A stretch of 64,000 bases of DNA from Alicyclobacillus mali (lineage in GTDB: Bacteria > Bacillota > Bacilli > Alicyclobacillales > Alicyclobacillaceae): assembly GCF_017329565.1 (NCBI RefSeq), contig NZ_JAFMTT010000001.1. The stretch is one strand, 5' to 3'. Of the stretch, positions 8,594-17,716 are shown one piece after another. A program made the translations under genes and the position numbers. The notes beneath the pieces were generated by a model, which was not told the origin of the DNA, searched no databases, and worked only from the letters and a program-made list of their open reading frames with translations. Position 1 is the stretch's first letter. The number at the start of each line of letters is the position of its first letter.

Positions 8594-9577
8594 TTAGGAA
8601 TCGGAATGTTCGACCGTGACGCGTGGCTCATCCCCCGTCAGAAACCGATACCAGCGATGGCGGAAGCGGACCTGCGGCGCATCGGCCGGCACGTGCGCCT
8701 CCATCCGAAGCGCTTCAGGGATGGGTCTTGGGTGTTGGCTTTCGACCACGCGCTGGTCCTCGCGCAGCACGCGCAGGCTGTAGCGCCGAAATAGGGCGTC
8801 CATGCCAGGGACGGATCGCGCGAAGGTGCGGCCAGCGTAGCCGAGGATGCGCGTGGTCCCCTCGTCGACGGGTGTGAAGGTCACGAAGTTGAGAAAGCCG
8901 CCCCTTCCTTCGGAAGGGCGCAGGACCCACATCTGCGGAAACCAATATTCCAGCACGCCGCCGCCGTTGCGAATGAGGATGCGATCACCGCCGTCCGTTT
9001 CAAACGACAGGCGTGGGATGGCGGCCGGCGTGCGGCGCCCGATGGTTTTGCGATGAACGAATGCCAGGTGGGCGACGTCGAGCACGCTCTCCACGACGCG
9101 GGTGAGGTGTGCCTGCCACATATCTTCATACGGCACCAGTCGATAGGACCCGTCCGTGAGTTCCGAGAACACGCGCAGCTCCGGCGGACGCGCTTCGCCG
9201 CCGAGGTAGACCCAGGTCATGCCGGCTAACTCGCACGTGGCATAGGCGCGCGTGTGGGCGAAGTCTGGAATGGGTCGATCCGGATGCGCGGGTATTTGGA
9301 TGCAGCGGCCGTCGCCGCAGAACTGCCATCCGTGGTAGGCACACGCGAGGTGCGCGCCTTCCACGCGGCCGAGCGCGAGATCCGCGCCCCGGTGCGTGCA
9401 GTAGCGGCTGAGGGCGTGAACACGCCCTGATGCATCGCGAAACAGGACGAGATCGCGCCCGGCGACGCGCGCGGCAAGCGGCCTGCGGCGCGTGATCTGG
9501 GCGGAGAAACAGACCGCGTACCACGTGGCGGGGAATACGCCATCTTCGCTCGGAGCCGGATTTTTGCGGTCTGCCAT
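8594..9577 (-). CDS. Rieske non-heme iron oxygenase (ring-hydroxylating alpha subunit-like)
   Basis: The 327-residue protein has an N-terminal Rieske [2Fe-2S] domain with Cys60-x-His62 and Cys79-x2-His82 (CTHRGAD and CAYHGWQF). A catalytic domain follows with the mononuclear iron motif Asp167-x2-His170-x4-His175 in LDVAHLAFVH. Such proteins insert oxygen into aromatic rings, methoxy groups or other lipophilic substrates using electrons from a reductase. The start is chosen because GGAGG lies nine bases upstream. No ferredoxin, reductase or small subunit is adjacent, so electron donor and substrate are unknown. Confidence 0.85.
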   Translation of the reverse strand: MADRKNPAPSEDGVFPATWYAVCFSAQITRRRPLAARVAGRDLVLFRDASGRVHALSRYCTHRGADLALGRVEGAHLACAYHGWQFCGDGRCIQIPAHPDRPIPDFAHTRAYATCELAGMTWVYLGGEARPPELRVFSELTDGSYRLVPYEDMWQAHLTRVVESVLDVAHLAFVHRKTIGRRTPAAIPRLSFETDGGDRILIRNGGGVLEYWFPQMWVLRPSEGRGGFLNFVTFTPVDEGTTRILGYAGRTFARSVPGMDALFRRYSLRVLREDQRVVESQHPRPIPEALRMEAHVPADAPQVRFRHRWYRFLTGDEPRVTVEHSDS

Positions 9578-9627
9578 CGGACAGCGCCTCCACTTCTCCA
9601 TCAAAGCGTATGATATAAATTATATAT

Positions 9628-9640
9628 ACCAGTCGGTTTA
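9628..9640. promoter_or_regulatory. TetR-type operator-like sequence near the Rieske promoter
   Basis: The segment ACCAGTCGGT upstream of the Rieske gene reads ACCGACTGGT on the coding strand and resembles operator half-sites of TetR-family repressors. It is followed by an AT-rich tract (around 9608-9628) that could hold the promoter. No TetR gene is in the window, so this is suggestive only. Confidence 0.25.
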
Positions 9641-9712
9641 TTATGCAAGGTCTTTCAAACCACGGAGGAGCACCGGTCGCATCCTCCATGGCGCAAGGCG
9701 CCCCATATGACA

Positions 9713-9739
9713 GCAGGCGGCCCACAATCGGCCGCCTGC
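9713..9739 (-). terminator. Terminator-like hairpin after the sugar ABC operon
   Basis: GCAGGCGGCC (9713-9722) and GGCCGCCTGC (9730-9739) form a perfect 10-bp stem with a 7-base loop, 16 bp beyond the stop of the binding-protein gene. A clear T-run is missing. Confidence 0.55.
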
Positions 9740-9754
9740 TTCTCGAAAGTCGGG

Positions 9755-11077
9755 TCACTGGCCCGAGTTTCCCTGCGCGAGAGCGTTATTCGTGATGTTC
9801 GCCATATTCTGCAGGGTGACTTGTGGCGTCTGACGACCCGCAAGCATGTTGCCAATCTGCGTGGTCATCTCCTGCTCCGCGGAGTAGAGCGACGCGAGTC
9901 GGGGGGAGAAGTAGGCGTACTTCAGCTCGTTGGGAGCGACCCCCTGATTCGGGGGCGTCTTGATGTAGCTCGTCCACGCCGGGTTGGTGAGCACGCTCTG
10001 GCGGACCGGGAGATAGCCCGTCTGTTCCGCCCACTCGATGGTCGATGGCACAGAAATGAGGAAGTTCAGGTACTTGGCCGCCGCGGCCTTTTGTGCCGGT
10101 GTTGCCGCATTGAAAATGACCAGATTCAGACCAGCCGTGGGGACGGCGTACGTCGCGCCCTTTGGCAGCGGCGCAACTTTCCAATGAATGTTCGGATTGT
10201 TGATGAACGACATCGCAGCCACGGTATCGAGATCCATCGCGTACTCGTTCGTGTTGAAGCCGTCGGACAGGTATTCGTTAGCGCCGATGACCTTCGCCGC
10301 GTGTTCATCCACCAGGCGTTTCATGAAATCGAGTGCTGCGAGACCCGCTGAGCTGTTGAAGGCCGCCTTGGTGTTCGAAGCGTTGAGGATCTGGCCTCCT
10401 GCCTGTTTTAAAAGCATCTCAAAGGTGTAGTAGTTGCCCTGCAGGCCGAGGCCCGGAATGCCTTCTTTCTTTTGAATCTTGATGGCATCCTGTTCAAGCT
10501 GGTTCCAAGTTGTTGGCGGTGAAGAAATCCCGGCTTTCTTCAAGTCGTCCACGTTGTAGTACAGGACGTAGGCAGATTTGTTGAAGGGTACGGACATCAA
10601 CTTGCCGTTGTACGACGAGTCCTGTCGCCAAATCGGGATCAGGTCGTTCTGCGTGGACTTGGGAATGACGGAGTCCAAGGGCTCAATCAGCCCATTCTGC
10701 ACGTAGTTCGTCTCCCACGTCTCTTCAACCTGGGCGACCGTCGGCTCAGTGTTGGAGGCGATGGCGGCCGTCAACTTCTGCTCCAATGTGCTATACGAGC
10801 CATTGAAGATGAGCTGGACATGGACATTCGGATTCTGCTTCTCAAACTCGTTCGTCAACTTCTGGAGCTCAGAGCCGAGTTTGCCAGGCATAGATTCCTC
10901 AAAGGTGATGGTCACGGGCTGCGCGGTACTTGCGGCTTGTCCAGAGGAATTGGCGGACTTCGTCATGGGGACCCCGCCTCCACCCCCTGTCTCCTCGTCG
11001 CCGCAGCCGGTGGCCATCAAGGTGCACATCACCACCGCAGTCGCTGTCGCCATAAGAGTCCTTCTTTTGTGATTCAC
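9755..11077 (-). CDS. Carbohydrate ABC transporter substrate-binding lipoprotein
   Basis: The 440-residue extracellular lipoprotein belongs to the MalE/UgpB-type family. It has a short basic N-terminus, a hydrophobic core and a lipobox ending LMATGC, then a Ser/Thr/Gln-rich linker. The body shows NPNVHVQLIFNGSY, PFNKSAYVLYYN and a late FLISVPSTIEWAEQTGYLPVRQSV segment typical of sugar-binding proteins. I chose GTG 11077, eight codons inside the longest frame, because AAGGAG lies seven bases upstream. It is the last gene of its operon, downstream of both permeases. The sugar is unknown. Confidence 0.9.
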   Translation of the reverse strand: MNHKRRTLMATATAVVMCTLMATGCGDEETGGGGGVPMTKSANSSGQAASTAQPVTITFEESMPGKLGSELQKLTNEFEKQNPNVHVQLIFNGSYSTLEQKLTAAIASNTEPTVAQVEETWETNYVQNGLIEPLDSVIPKSTQNDLIPIWRQDSSYNGKLMSVPFNKSAYVLYYNVDDLKKAGISSPPTTWNQLEQDAIKIQKKEGIPGLGLQGNYYTFEMLLKQAGGQILNASNTKAAFNSSAGLAALDFMKRLVDEHAAKVIGANEYLSDGFNTNEYAMDLDTVAAMSFINNPNIHWKVAPLPKGATYAVPTAGLNLVIFNAATPAQKAAAAKYLNFLISVPSTIEWAEQTGYLPVRQSVLTNPAWTSYIKTPPNQGVAPNELKYAYFSPRLASLYSAEQEMTTQIGNMLAGRQTPQVTLQNMANITNNALAQGNSGQ

Positions 11078-11106
11078 ATGACCTCTCCTTTCGATGAACA
11101 AAAATT

Positions 11107-11913
11107 TTATCTAATGCCGCTGCGCGCGATGCCTTCCACAAAGTACCGCTGTCCCACGAGGAACACGATGGCGAGCGGAACCATGCAAAAAGTCGCAGCG
11201 GCCATTAGCTGGTTGTACTCGGTCCCTACGTCCGACGTGAAGTTCATCAGACCCACGGGTACCGTGTCCAAGGACTGGGAATTTGATACCACAACCACCC
11301 AGAGAAACGAGTTCCAACTGCCAATGAACTTGATCAGCCCTGCCGTAATCCAGACGGGCTTCGTGAGCGGCATGACGATTTGAAAGAGTGTGCGCACGGG
11401 ATGCAGCCCGTCCAACTCGGCGGCTTCGAAAATCTCACTCGGCATGGAGAGAAAGAATTGTCGCATGAGAAAAATGGTGAACACACTCACCAGCCACGGA
11501 ACGATGATGCCCTGATAAGTGCTCATCCAATGGAGCTTGGCCACCGTGATGTAATTCGGAATGAGCAACAGTTCTCCGGGCACCATGAGCGTCGCCAGGA
11601 GCGCGAGGAACAGCGTTCGCTTGCCGACAAATTCAAGTCGTGCAAACGCGTACGCAGCCATTGCGCCAAAGGTCAGGTCAAACGCGGTTTCCACGCCCGA
11701 AATGAGCAGGCTGTTCAAAAAGTAGCGGCCGAAGGGCGCCGACTTCCACGCGGTCGAGTAATTGCTCCATTCGAACGGGTGAGGCCACAGGGAAGGCGTC
11801 GCCGAGAGCACTTCGCCGGCCGGTTTGAGCGATGTCGATATCATCCAGATGAACGGCCCAAGGACGAACAGCGTGACCACAAGAAGGGCTGCATAAACGA
11901 GTAGCTTTCGCAT
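11107..11913 (-). CDS. Carbohydrate ABC transporter permease (MalG/UgpE type)
   Basis: The 268-residue inner-membrane protein has about six hydrophobic segments and the EAA motif EAAELDGLHPVRTLFQIVMPLTKP near residue 170 (shown in part), which contacts the ATPase. It starts with ATG after GGAGGAG and sits between the other permease and the binding protein. No ATPase gene is nearby, so a shared MsmX-like ATPase elsewhere is expected. Confidence 0.92.
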   Translation of the reverse strand: MRKLLVYAALLVVTLFVLGPFIWMISTSLKPAGEVLSATPSLWPHPFEWSNYSTAWKSAPFGRYFLNSLLISGVETAFDLTFGAMAAYAFARLEFVGKRTLFLALLATLMVPGELLLIPNYITVAKLHWMSTYQGIIVPWLVSVFTIFLMRQFFLSMPSEIFEAAELDGLHPVRTLFQIVMPLTKPVWITAGLIKFIGSWNSFLWVVVVSNSQSLDTVPVGLMNFTSDVGTEYNQLMAAATFCMVPLAIVFLVGQRYFVEGIARSGIR

Positions 11914-11926
11914 GCTTGCTCCTCCG

Positions 11927-12811
11927 TCAGGACTCGTAGTGGACGCGTCGCTGCAACGTCATCTGCAGGAGCGTGCACGCGAGGATGATGACAAACAGAA
12001 TGTAGGCAGATGCGCTTGCGTAGCCCATCCGATAATCGCTGAAGCCTTCGGTAAACATGTAATACAGCATGGTTAGACCGCTGTCGTTGGGGCCGTCAGT
12101 CGCGCCATAGAGGACGTATACAGGTAGGAACACCTTGAAGGCCTCTATGGTGCTCATCAGAAGAACGAAGAAGGTCGTAGGGGAGAGAAGTGGCCATGTG
12201 ACGTGACGGAAGAGGCGCCAGCCATGCGCGCCGTCGACGCGTGCGGCTTCATAGTACTCACGGCTGATGTTCTGCAGGCCTGCGAGAAAGAGGACCGATA
12301 CATAGCCCAAGCTCTGCCATACGCTCAGCGTCACCAGGCAGATCATCGTGTCCTGGGGCGTGTTCAGCCAGTCTGGACCTTGGATACCGATTTGACGCAG
12401 GAGGTCGTTTAACAAACCGAATTGGCCGTTGAAGATCCACTGCCATATGATTCCGGTCGCTGCGATGGACGTCACGTAGGGAAGGAAGATGGCGGTTCTG
12501 AAAAACGCCCTGAAGCGAATTCTGGCGTTCAGCAGGAGCGCCACGGCCAATCCCAAGGCCATCACAATAGGCACATACAGGATCACAAACAGAAGCGTAT
12601 TGATCACCGCGCGGTGAAACAGTGGGTCCTCAAAAATCTGGAGGTAGTTTTGCAAGCCCACGAACTGCTTGTGGGGGCTGATCATGTCCCAGTGAAAAAA
12701 ACTGATTACAAAGGATTCAAGGATTGGATACAGGGTGAATACAGCCACGAGGATCAGCGTTGGAACGAGCATCATGTACGCCGTGAAGGTTCTTCGTGCC
12801 TTCAGTGTCAT
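11927..12811 (-). CDS. Carbohydrate ABC transporter permease (MalF/UgpA type)
   Basis: The 294-residue integral membrane protein begins with the typical MLVPTLILVAVFTLYPILES segment, contains about six transmembrane helices and carries the EAA-type loop EAARVDGAHGWRLFRHVTWPL. It is the first gene of the minus-strand operon; GAGAGGG precedes the ATG. It should form the channel with the second permease. Base composition of this operon is more AT-rich than its flanks, which fits acquisition by transfer but does not prove it. Confidence 0.92.
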   Translation of the reverse strand: MTLKARRTFTAYMMLVPTLILVAVFTLYPILESFVISFFHWDMISPHKQFVGLQNYLQIFEDPLFHRAVINTLLFVILYVPIVMALGLAVALLLNARIRFRAFFRTAIFLPYVTSIAATGIIWQWIFNGQFGLLNDLLRQIGIQGPDWLNTPQDTMICLVTLSVWQSLGYVSVLFLAGLQNISREYYEAARVDGAHGWRLFRHVTWPLLSPTTFFVLLMSTIEAFKVFLPVYVLYGATDGPNDSGLTMLYYMFTEGFSDYRMGYASASAYILFVIILACTLLQMTLQRRVHYES

Positions 12812-13014
12812 CGCGTAATCCCTCTCAAATGAAGCATGTCATGCCTCAGCTTCCACTCCACCGACATTGTCATCGCATCCATCGGACAGATCAAGTGAAG
12901 ATTGAGTAAAGGGAACTTCACATAAATTCAAAATCGAAGTATGTTCTCAGCTCCTTTCATGTGGTATTCTGTAATGCTCGGCTGCGACCGAGCCTGCATA
13001 AGGGAGCGATGAGT

Positions 13015-14328
13015 GTGGACAAGTCAACGCGCATCACGTTTTTCGGGGGAACGCGCACCATCGGTGGAACCATCTGCCGTGTGAAGACGGCCTCCGCCCA
13101 AATCGTGTTCGACATGGGGCACGTGGTTCGCCCAGCATCGCCGATGTTTTCTGGTTCCTTGCGCCCGCGCTCGACGGCCGATCTTCGAGCGGTCGGCATT
13201 CTTCCGGATATTCCTGAGCTTTATCAAATCGAGCGACAGGAGAATCTATCGATCTGCATAAGCCATAATCACTTGGATCATACCGCTCTTTTGCCGTATA
13301 TGGCAAATGAAATCTCGGTATTTTCGACGAAAGAGACCTGTAAAATCTTGAAGCTTATCTCGGAAGCCGAGATTGAAGACCAACCGCCTCTCCGAGTGAC
13401 GGGCGTCGAAGTCGAGACGTGGCAACGAGTCGGCGATTTGCAATTTCAGTTCGTCCCTGTCGATCACGACACGCCAGGTGCGGCTGCTATCTTCATCACC
13501 GCGCCAGATCTGCGGCTCGTGTACAGTGGGGACCTGAGGTTTCACGGATGGCGGCCCGAGATTTCACGCGCGTTTGTCGAGAAGGCGCGCTTGTTCGAGC
13601 CAGACGTGCTGCTGGTGGAGGGAACGCGGGCCGGAGACGAGGCGCGCCCGCAAGTGACGGAGCAAGAACTTGTGCAATTGATTGTGGATGCGATATCGAG
13701 TGAGGCGCGCATGGTGTACTTCAACGCGTACCCGCGCCATCCCGAGCGCGTTCTCGCGTTTGCCCGCGCCGCCCAAGCGGCGGGACGCACGCCCGTGTTC
13801 GAGGCGCGGACGCTCTACGTGGCCTCCCAATTCGCGAATGGATTGCTTGAGGGCGTGCGCGTGTGGGCGGACGATGACCTGCCGGATCCCGTCCGGCAAT
13901 GGGTCGAAGCCGCGCATCTTCCGCTCGTTCGCGCGGTGGACGTGCGAACGGCGCCGAGCGGGTTCGCGGCAGAACTCGCGTACGACAAGCTGTGGCGCCT
14001 GATCGATCTCGGCCTCGCCGCAAACGGCCTGTACATCCACTCCAACGGCGCCCCCCTTGGCCCGTTCGATCCGGCCTGGGACAATCTCCAGCGGTGGCTG
14101 GCTCACTTCGGGGTGAGCTTCCGATCGATAGGTACGAGCGGCCACGCGGCGCTCGGCGAGATCGAACAGGTTGTCGCAGACATCCGCCCACGCGTCTATC
14201 TGCCGATCCACTCGTTTCATCCGGAGCGCGTGGTGGCGCACGGTATCCCGCGCGTTTTGCCGGACGAGCGCGTGGACTACACGCTGTCCGATCTGCTGGC
14301 AGCCGCGTCCATGGCAACCCGCGCGTAA
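13015..14328 (+). CDS. Metallo-beta-lactamase fold protein, beta-CASP/RNase J-like
   Basis: The 437-residue protein starts at GTG 13015, eight bases after AAGGGAG; the ATG six bases earlier is too near the site. His84-x-His86-x-Asp88-His89 (SHNHLDH) is the zinc motif of the fold, with further likely ligands in PVDHDTPGA and YSGDLRFHGW. The C-terminal part (SIGTSGHAALGEIEQVVADI and LPIHSFHPE) resembles the beta-CASP motifs of RNase J and CPSF nucleases. It is shorter than RNase J (about 555 residues) and lacks an obvious C-terminal domain. A nucleic-acid nuclease is plausible; the substrate is unknown. Confidence 0.75.
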   Translation: MDKSTRITFFGGTRTIGGTICRVKTASAQIVFDMGHVVRPASPMFSGSLRPRSTADLRAVGILPDIPELYQIERQENLSICISHNHLDHTALLPYMANEISVFSTKETCKILKLISEAEIEDQPPLRVTGVEVETWQRVGDLQFQFVPVDHDTPGAAAIFITAPDLRLVYSGDLRFHGWRPEISRAFVEKARLFEPDVLLVEGTRAGDEARPQVTEQELVQLIVDAISSEARMVYFNAYPRHPERVLAFARAAQAAGRTPVFEARTLYVASQFANGLLEGVRVWADDDLPDPVRQWVEAAHLPLVRAVDVRTAPSGFAAELAYDKLWRLIDLGLAANGLYIHSNGAPLGPFDPAWDNLQRWLAHFGVSFRSIGTSGHAALGEIEQVVADIRPRVYLPIHSFHPERVVAHGIPRVLPDERVDYTLSDLLAAASMATRA

Positions 14329-14334
14329 ACGGCA

Positions 14335-14360
14335 GGCCAGGCAGTCCGACTCGCCTGGCC
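14335..14360. terminator. Bidirectional terminator between convergent genes
   Basis: GGCCAGGC (14335-14342) and GCCTGGCC (14353-14360) form a perfect 8-bp stem in the 34-bp gap between the metallo-beta-lactamase-fold gene and the oppositely oriented MFS gene. Confidence 0.6.
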
Positions 14361-14362
14361 CA

Positions 14363-15577
14363 TCACGCCGCGCGCAATTTTCGTCTTGCGAAAAGAAAGG
14401 CTGCGCTCGCCAGCACCTGCGCGGCCAAGATCATGCCGATCACGCCGCGCCAGCCCATGTCCGTCCAGAACAAGCCACCCAAGGAACCGATAACGCTTGA
14501 GCCTACATAATAGCAGAAAAGATATAAAGCTGAAGCTTGGGCTCGTTGTGCGCCGCCCAGGCTGCCGACGCTCGATGAGGCGGTGGAATGCGCCCCAAAG
14601 AAGCCAAATGTGAAAATCACCATCCCGAGGACAATCGCGGCGAGATCTCGCGCGCAGGTGACGATCGCGCCTGCCGCCATGATGGCGATGTTCAGCGGCA
14701 GCACGCGATGGCGCCCGATTCGATCCGCCAGGTTCCCCATGAATGATGAGCTGAACGTGCCCGCAAGATAGGCGAAGAAGAGAAGGCCGATGACCGAAGT
14801 GGACAGATGGTACGGCGCGCGAGCGAGACGAAACCCCATGTAGGTGTAAAGAGAAACGAAGCCGCCCATCAACAGGCCACCAACGAGATACAGCGCATCA
14901 AGTTCCGGTCGCTTGACCGCGTGCCCAAAGCGGGACAGGATGTCTGAGACGCCATTCCTTCTTGGAACAAAGTGTCGCGATGCCGGCAGCGACCACGCAA
15001 CATAGGCGCTGAGGATCAAACTGACACCGCCAAACATCATCATGCCGATGCGCCACGAGGTATGATCGGACGCGACGCCAATGAGGACGCGCCCCAACAG
15101 TCCTCCGAGCGTGTTTCCGCTGATGTAGAGGCCCATGGCGAAGCCGAGGCTTGCGCTGTCCATTTCCTCGCTGAGATACGTCATGGCGACGGCGGGCAGC
15201 CCAGCCAGCGCAAATCCTTCCAGGGCGCGGGCGGCGACGAGGGTCCAAAACGTCGGCATCAGGCCCACCGCGAATTGGAGGACAGAAGAGGAAAAAAGCG
15301 AAATCAACATCACGGGCTTGCGGCCAAACCAGTCGGACAACGACGCGAAGACGGGCAGGGACAGGGCGAGCGCAAAGGTCGAGGCGGAGAGCGCGAGACT
15401 CGCGGTCGCCGGAGACCGACCGAACGCCGAACTGAACGCGGGGATGAGCGGTTGCACTGCGTACAGGTTGGCAAAGATCACGAGCCCCGCGGCGAGAAAG
15501 GCGATGCTCACGCGCCGATAGACGGGCGTGCCTCGCGAGATATAGCCGCTATCTCCAGGTGAATGCGATGGAAGCAC
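14363..15577 (-). CDS. MFS transporter
   Basis: The 404-residue protein has about twelve hydrophobic segments and the cytoplasmic loop 2-3 motif SLSDWFGRKPVMLIS of the major facilitator superfamily, with a second copy NLADRIGRHRVLPL in the other half. GTG 15577 is chosen because AAGAGGG stands eight bases before it; the frame stays open 40 codons further but without a ribosome site. The pattern fits drug or metabolite exporters of the YbcL/NepI-like group. The substrate is not predictable, and neighbours give no hint. Confidence 0.85.
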   Translation of the reverse strand: MLPSHSPGDSGYISRGTPVYRRVSIAFLAAGLVIFANLYAVQPLIPAFSSAFGRSPATASLALSASTFALALSLPVFASLSDWFGRKPVMLISLFSSSVLQFAVGLMPTFWTLVAARALEGFALAGLPAVAMTYLSEEMDSASLGFAMGLYISGNTLGGLLGRVLIGVASDHTSWRIGMMMFGGVSLILSAYVAWSLPASRHFVPRRNGVSDILSRFGHAVKRPELDALYLVGGLLMGGFVSLYTYMGFRLARAPYHLSTSVIGLLFFAYLAGTFSSSFMGNLADRIGRHRVLPLNIAIMAAGAIVTCARDLAAIVLGMVIFTFGFFGAHSTASSSVGSLGGAQRAQASALYLFCYYVGSSVIGSLGGLFWTDMGWRGVIGMILAAQVLASAAFLFARRKLRAA

Positions 15578-15745
15578 GAGACAAACCCTCTTCCTCGAAG
15601 CAAAGGTCACAATTTGAGGATACGACGATCTCGCTCGCAAGGCCAGCGCATGCGATATTCGCAGTGAGATTCGGTTGGCGGTACAATGGAACCGCATGGC
15701 TATCTCACGAGGCGTGCAGGAAAGCTGTTCGAAAGGGACGGTGGC

Positions 15746-17716
15746 ATGAGGCTCGTCTCGCGCTGCCTTCGGGCACTCGATTGTAAGCTGATGGTGGCGT
15801 CCGCCACCATCGCCGCGGCGTGTCTAGGGTTTTGGATCCTGCCCGCGTCCGAGACGTTCGCGGGCACATCTGTGTCCATGGCGACCGCAGTGGGCTATGG
15901 TGGATACTACGTGGCGGACGAATGGGTGCCGGTGCGCGTCTCAGTCCACAATGAAGGTCCAGCCGACATGGCGAAGCTCGTGCTTCGCGTGAGCGGGCCG
16001 TCCGTCGGGGATCGCCACGTTGCGGGGGCGTTCATGTGGCCGCTCTGGCTCCCGAAGGGAGAGACGGCCTCCACATTTATCGACGTGCCGGGGTTCGCGC
16101 TGTCGCAGGGCGCACAACTCAGCCTCGTCTTGGGCGGCCGCGTGGTCTCCACCTCGTGGCTCGGGGGCAACAGCGTCTCACATGTCGATCTCGTCGGCGT
16201 CGTGAGCGACAAATCCCAGGCCACCCAGTTCCTCGCCGGCACGAGCTCGGACGGCACGCCCATCCTGCCTGTCGCGCTCAGGCCGCAGGATCTGCCGACG
16301 TCTGCGCAGGCGCTCTGTGATCTGAGTGCGCTCGTGGCCAGCGTGGACGAGCTCGAGGCGCTTTCCAGGGCGCAGGCGAGATCGATCGCCTCCTGGGTGA
16401 ACCAAGGCGGGTTGCTCGTGGTGACCGGGACCGGCATCGTGCCTTCCGCGTTGGGTCATCTCCCGATTTCACCTGGTTTCTTCCAAGTGGTGAACGGGAA
16501 TGCACTCGCGAGTTTCGCCGGCACGGGCAGCGGGCCTGGGCAAATCGAGTCCACGGCGGGTCAGGTCGCGGCCTCGGCGCGGCTCTGGGCGGGATCGAAT
16601 GCCAATCCGCTTGTCGCCAGCGAGTCGTTCGGCCGAGGACAAATTTGGCAGACTTCGTTTTCTCCCTTGGACCCGGATTTGCTCGCGTGGCAAGGGAACG
16701 CGCAGATGTGGACAGCCCTGTTTCACGACGCCGGGTTGGTGCAGGATGCAGATCCGGCCGTGTCGGACGTCCTTCGACCGACGGGCGGCCTCAGCCTCAC
16801 GAGCGTGGGTGACGCGCTGGAGCCCCTTCGCATGCCAGGGTTGTCCACGTTTGGTCTGGTGCTTTTCGCGTACCTGGTGGCGGCAGGGCCGGTGACGTTT
16901 TACGTGCTTCGCCGCCTGCGCCGCGCGGCGCTCGCCTGGGCTGTCCTCCCCTTGCTGAGCGGCCTCACCACAGCCGGTATCTTTGCGCTTGGCGGTTCGG
17001 CTCGCCCTGCGGGCCTTTTGATGGACGGCATCGGCGTGATGGACTTGGTTGGAGACGGACAAGCATACGAATACGGGGCTGTTGCCATCATGTCGCCGGA
17101 AAGCGGGAGTGACACCATTCATCTCCCTGCCGGAGATGATGTCCTGACGCTGCAGAGCGACAATGAGCCCGTGGCCAACGCCGTGATTCAACACGGGGAC
17201 GATGCCACGACGGTTTCGCTGACGAACGTGCCCCGCTGGCACGTACGCTACGTGTTTTCCTCGGGATTCGACGCGGACGCTGGCAGGATTCAGTGCAATT
17301 TGAAGGAAGCGTATGGGCTCTTGTTCGGCACGGTCACCAACGAAACGCGGATGACGCTCAATGACGTGGCCGTGGTGTACGATGGAATGCTGGTCAAATT
17401 GGGCACCCTTGCGCCGGGCGAGACGAGATCGCTCAACGCGAGCCAGGAGGTGCCGACATCGTCGTGGATCTCCGACTATGGGGTCTACAATCGCCAACTC
17501 ACGCACGGCATCGGCCGAACGCTTGGCGCGTATTTGTCGGGGCTCGCGGCCGGTTCGCGCGCGAACTCGGAGGTTGCGCTCGTCCTCGCCACGTCCAACA
17601 GCGGCCTTCCCGAGTTGGCCGCACCGGCGAACCAAAGGATCGTGGCGAGCGAAAAGACACTGGTGCTCGTGCGAGCGTACGCACCGGTTATGCCGGTGGT
17701 GGAGGCGGGATCGTGA
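15746..17716 (+). CDS. Large extracytoplasmic membrane protein of an ABC system, unknown function
   Basis: The 656-residue protein begins at ATG 15746 after AAAGGGA, with an N-terminal signal-type segment (VASATIAAACLGFWILPA). A long extracytoplasmic region follows, including a stretch around residues 185-240 (SALVASVDELEALSRAQARS, SWVNQGGLLVVTGTG) that resembles the glutamine-amidotransferase-like fold of GldG-type proteins. Two membrane segments lie near residues 370-415, followed by another soluble domain. Its stop overlaps the ABC ATPase start (GTGA), so the three genes are surely co-translated. I do not recognise a named family. A partner of an ABC exporter acting on the cell surface is the best guess. 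Confidence 0.7.
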   Translation: MRLVSRCLRALDCKLMVASATIAAACLGFWILPASETFAGTSVSMATAVGYGGYYVADEWVPVRVSVHNEGPADMAKLVLRVSGPSVGDRHVAGAFMWPLWLPKGETASTFIDVPGFALSQGAQLSLVLGGRVVSTSWLGGNSVSHVDLVGVVSDKSQATQFLAGTSSDGTPILPVALRPQDLPTSAQALCDLSALVASVDELEALSRAQARSIASWVNQGGLLVVTGTGIVPSALGHLPISPGFFQVVNGNALASFAGTGSGPGQIESTAGQVAASARLWAGSNANPLVASESFGRGQIWQTSFSPLDPDLLAWQGNAQMWTALFHDAGLVQDADPAVSDVLRPTGGLSLTSVGDALEPLRMPGLSTFGLVLFAYLVAAGPVTFYVLRRLRRAALAWAVLPLLSGLTTAGIFALGGSARPAGLLMDGIGVMDLVGDGQAYEYGAVAIMSPESGSDTIHLPAGDDVLTLQSDNEPVANAVIQHGDDATTVSLTNVPRWHVRYVFSSGFDADAGRIQCNLKEAYGLLFGTVTNETRMTLNDVAVVYDGMLVKLGTLAPGETRSLNASQEVPTSSWISDYGVYNRQLTHGIGRTLGAYLSGLAAGSRANSEVALVLATSNSGLPELAAPANQRIVASEKTLVLVRAYAPVMPVVEAGS

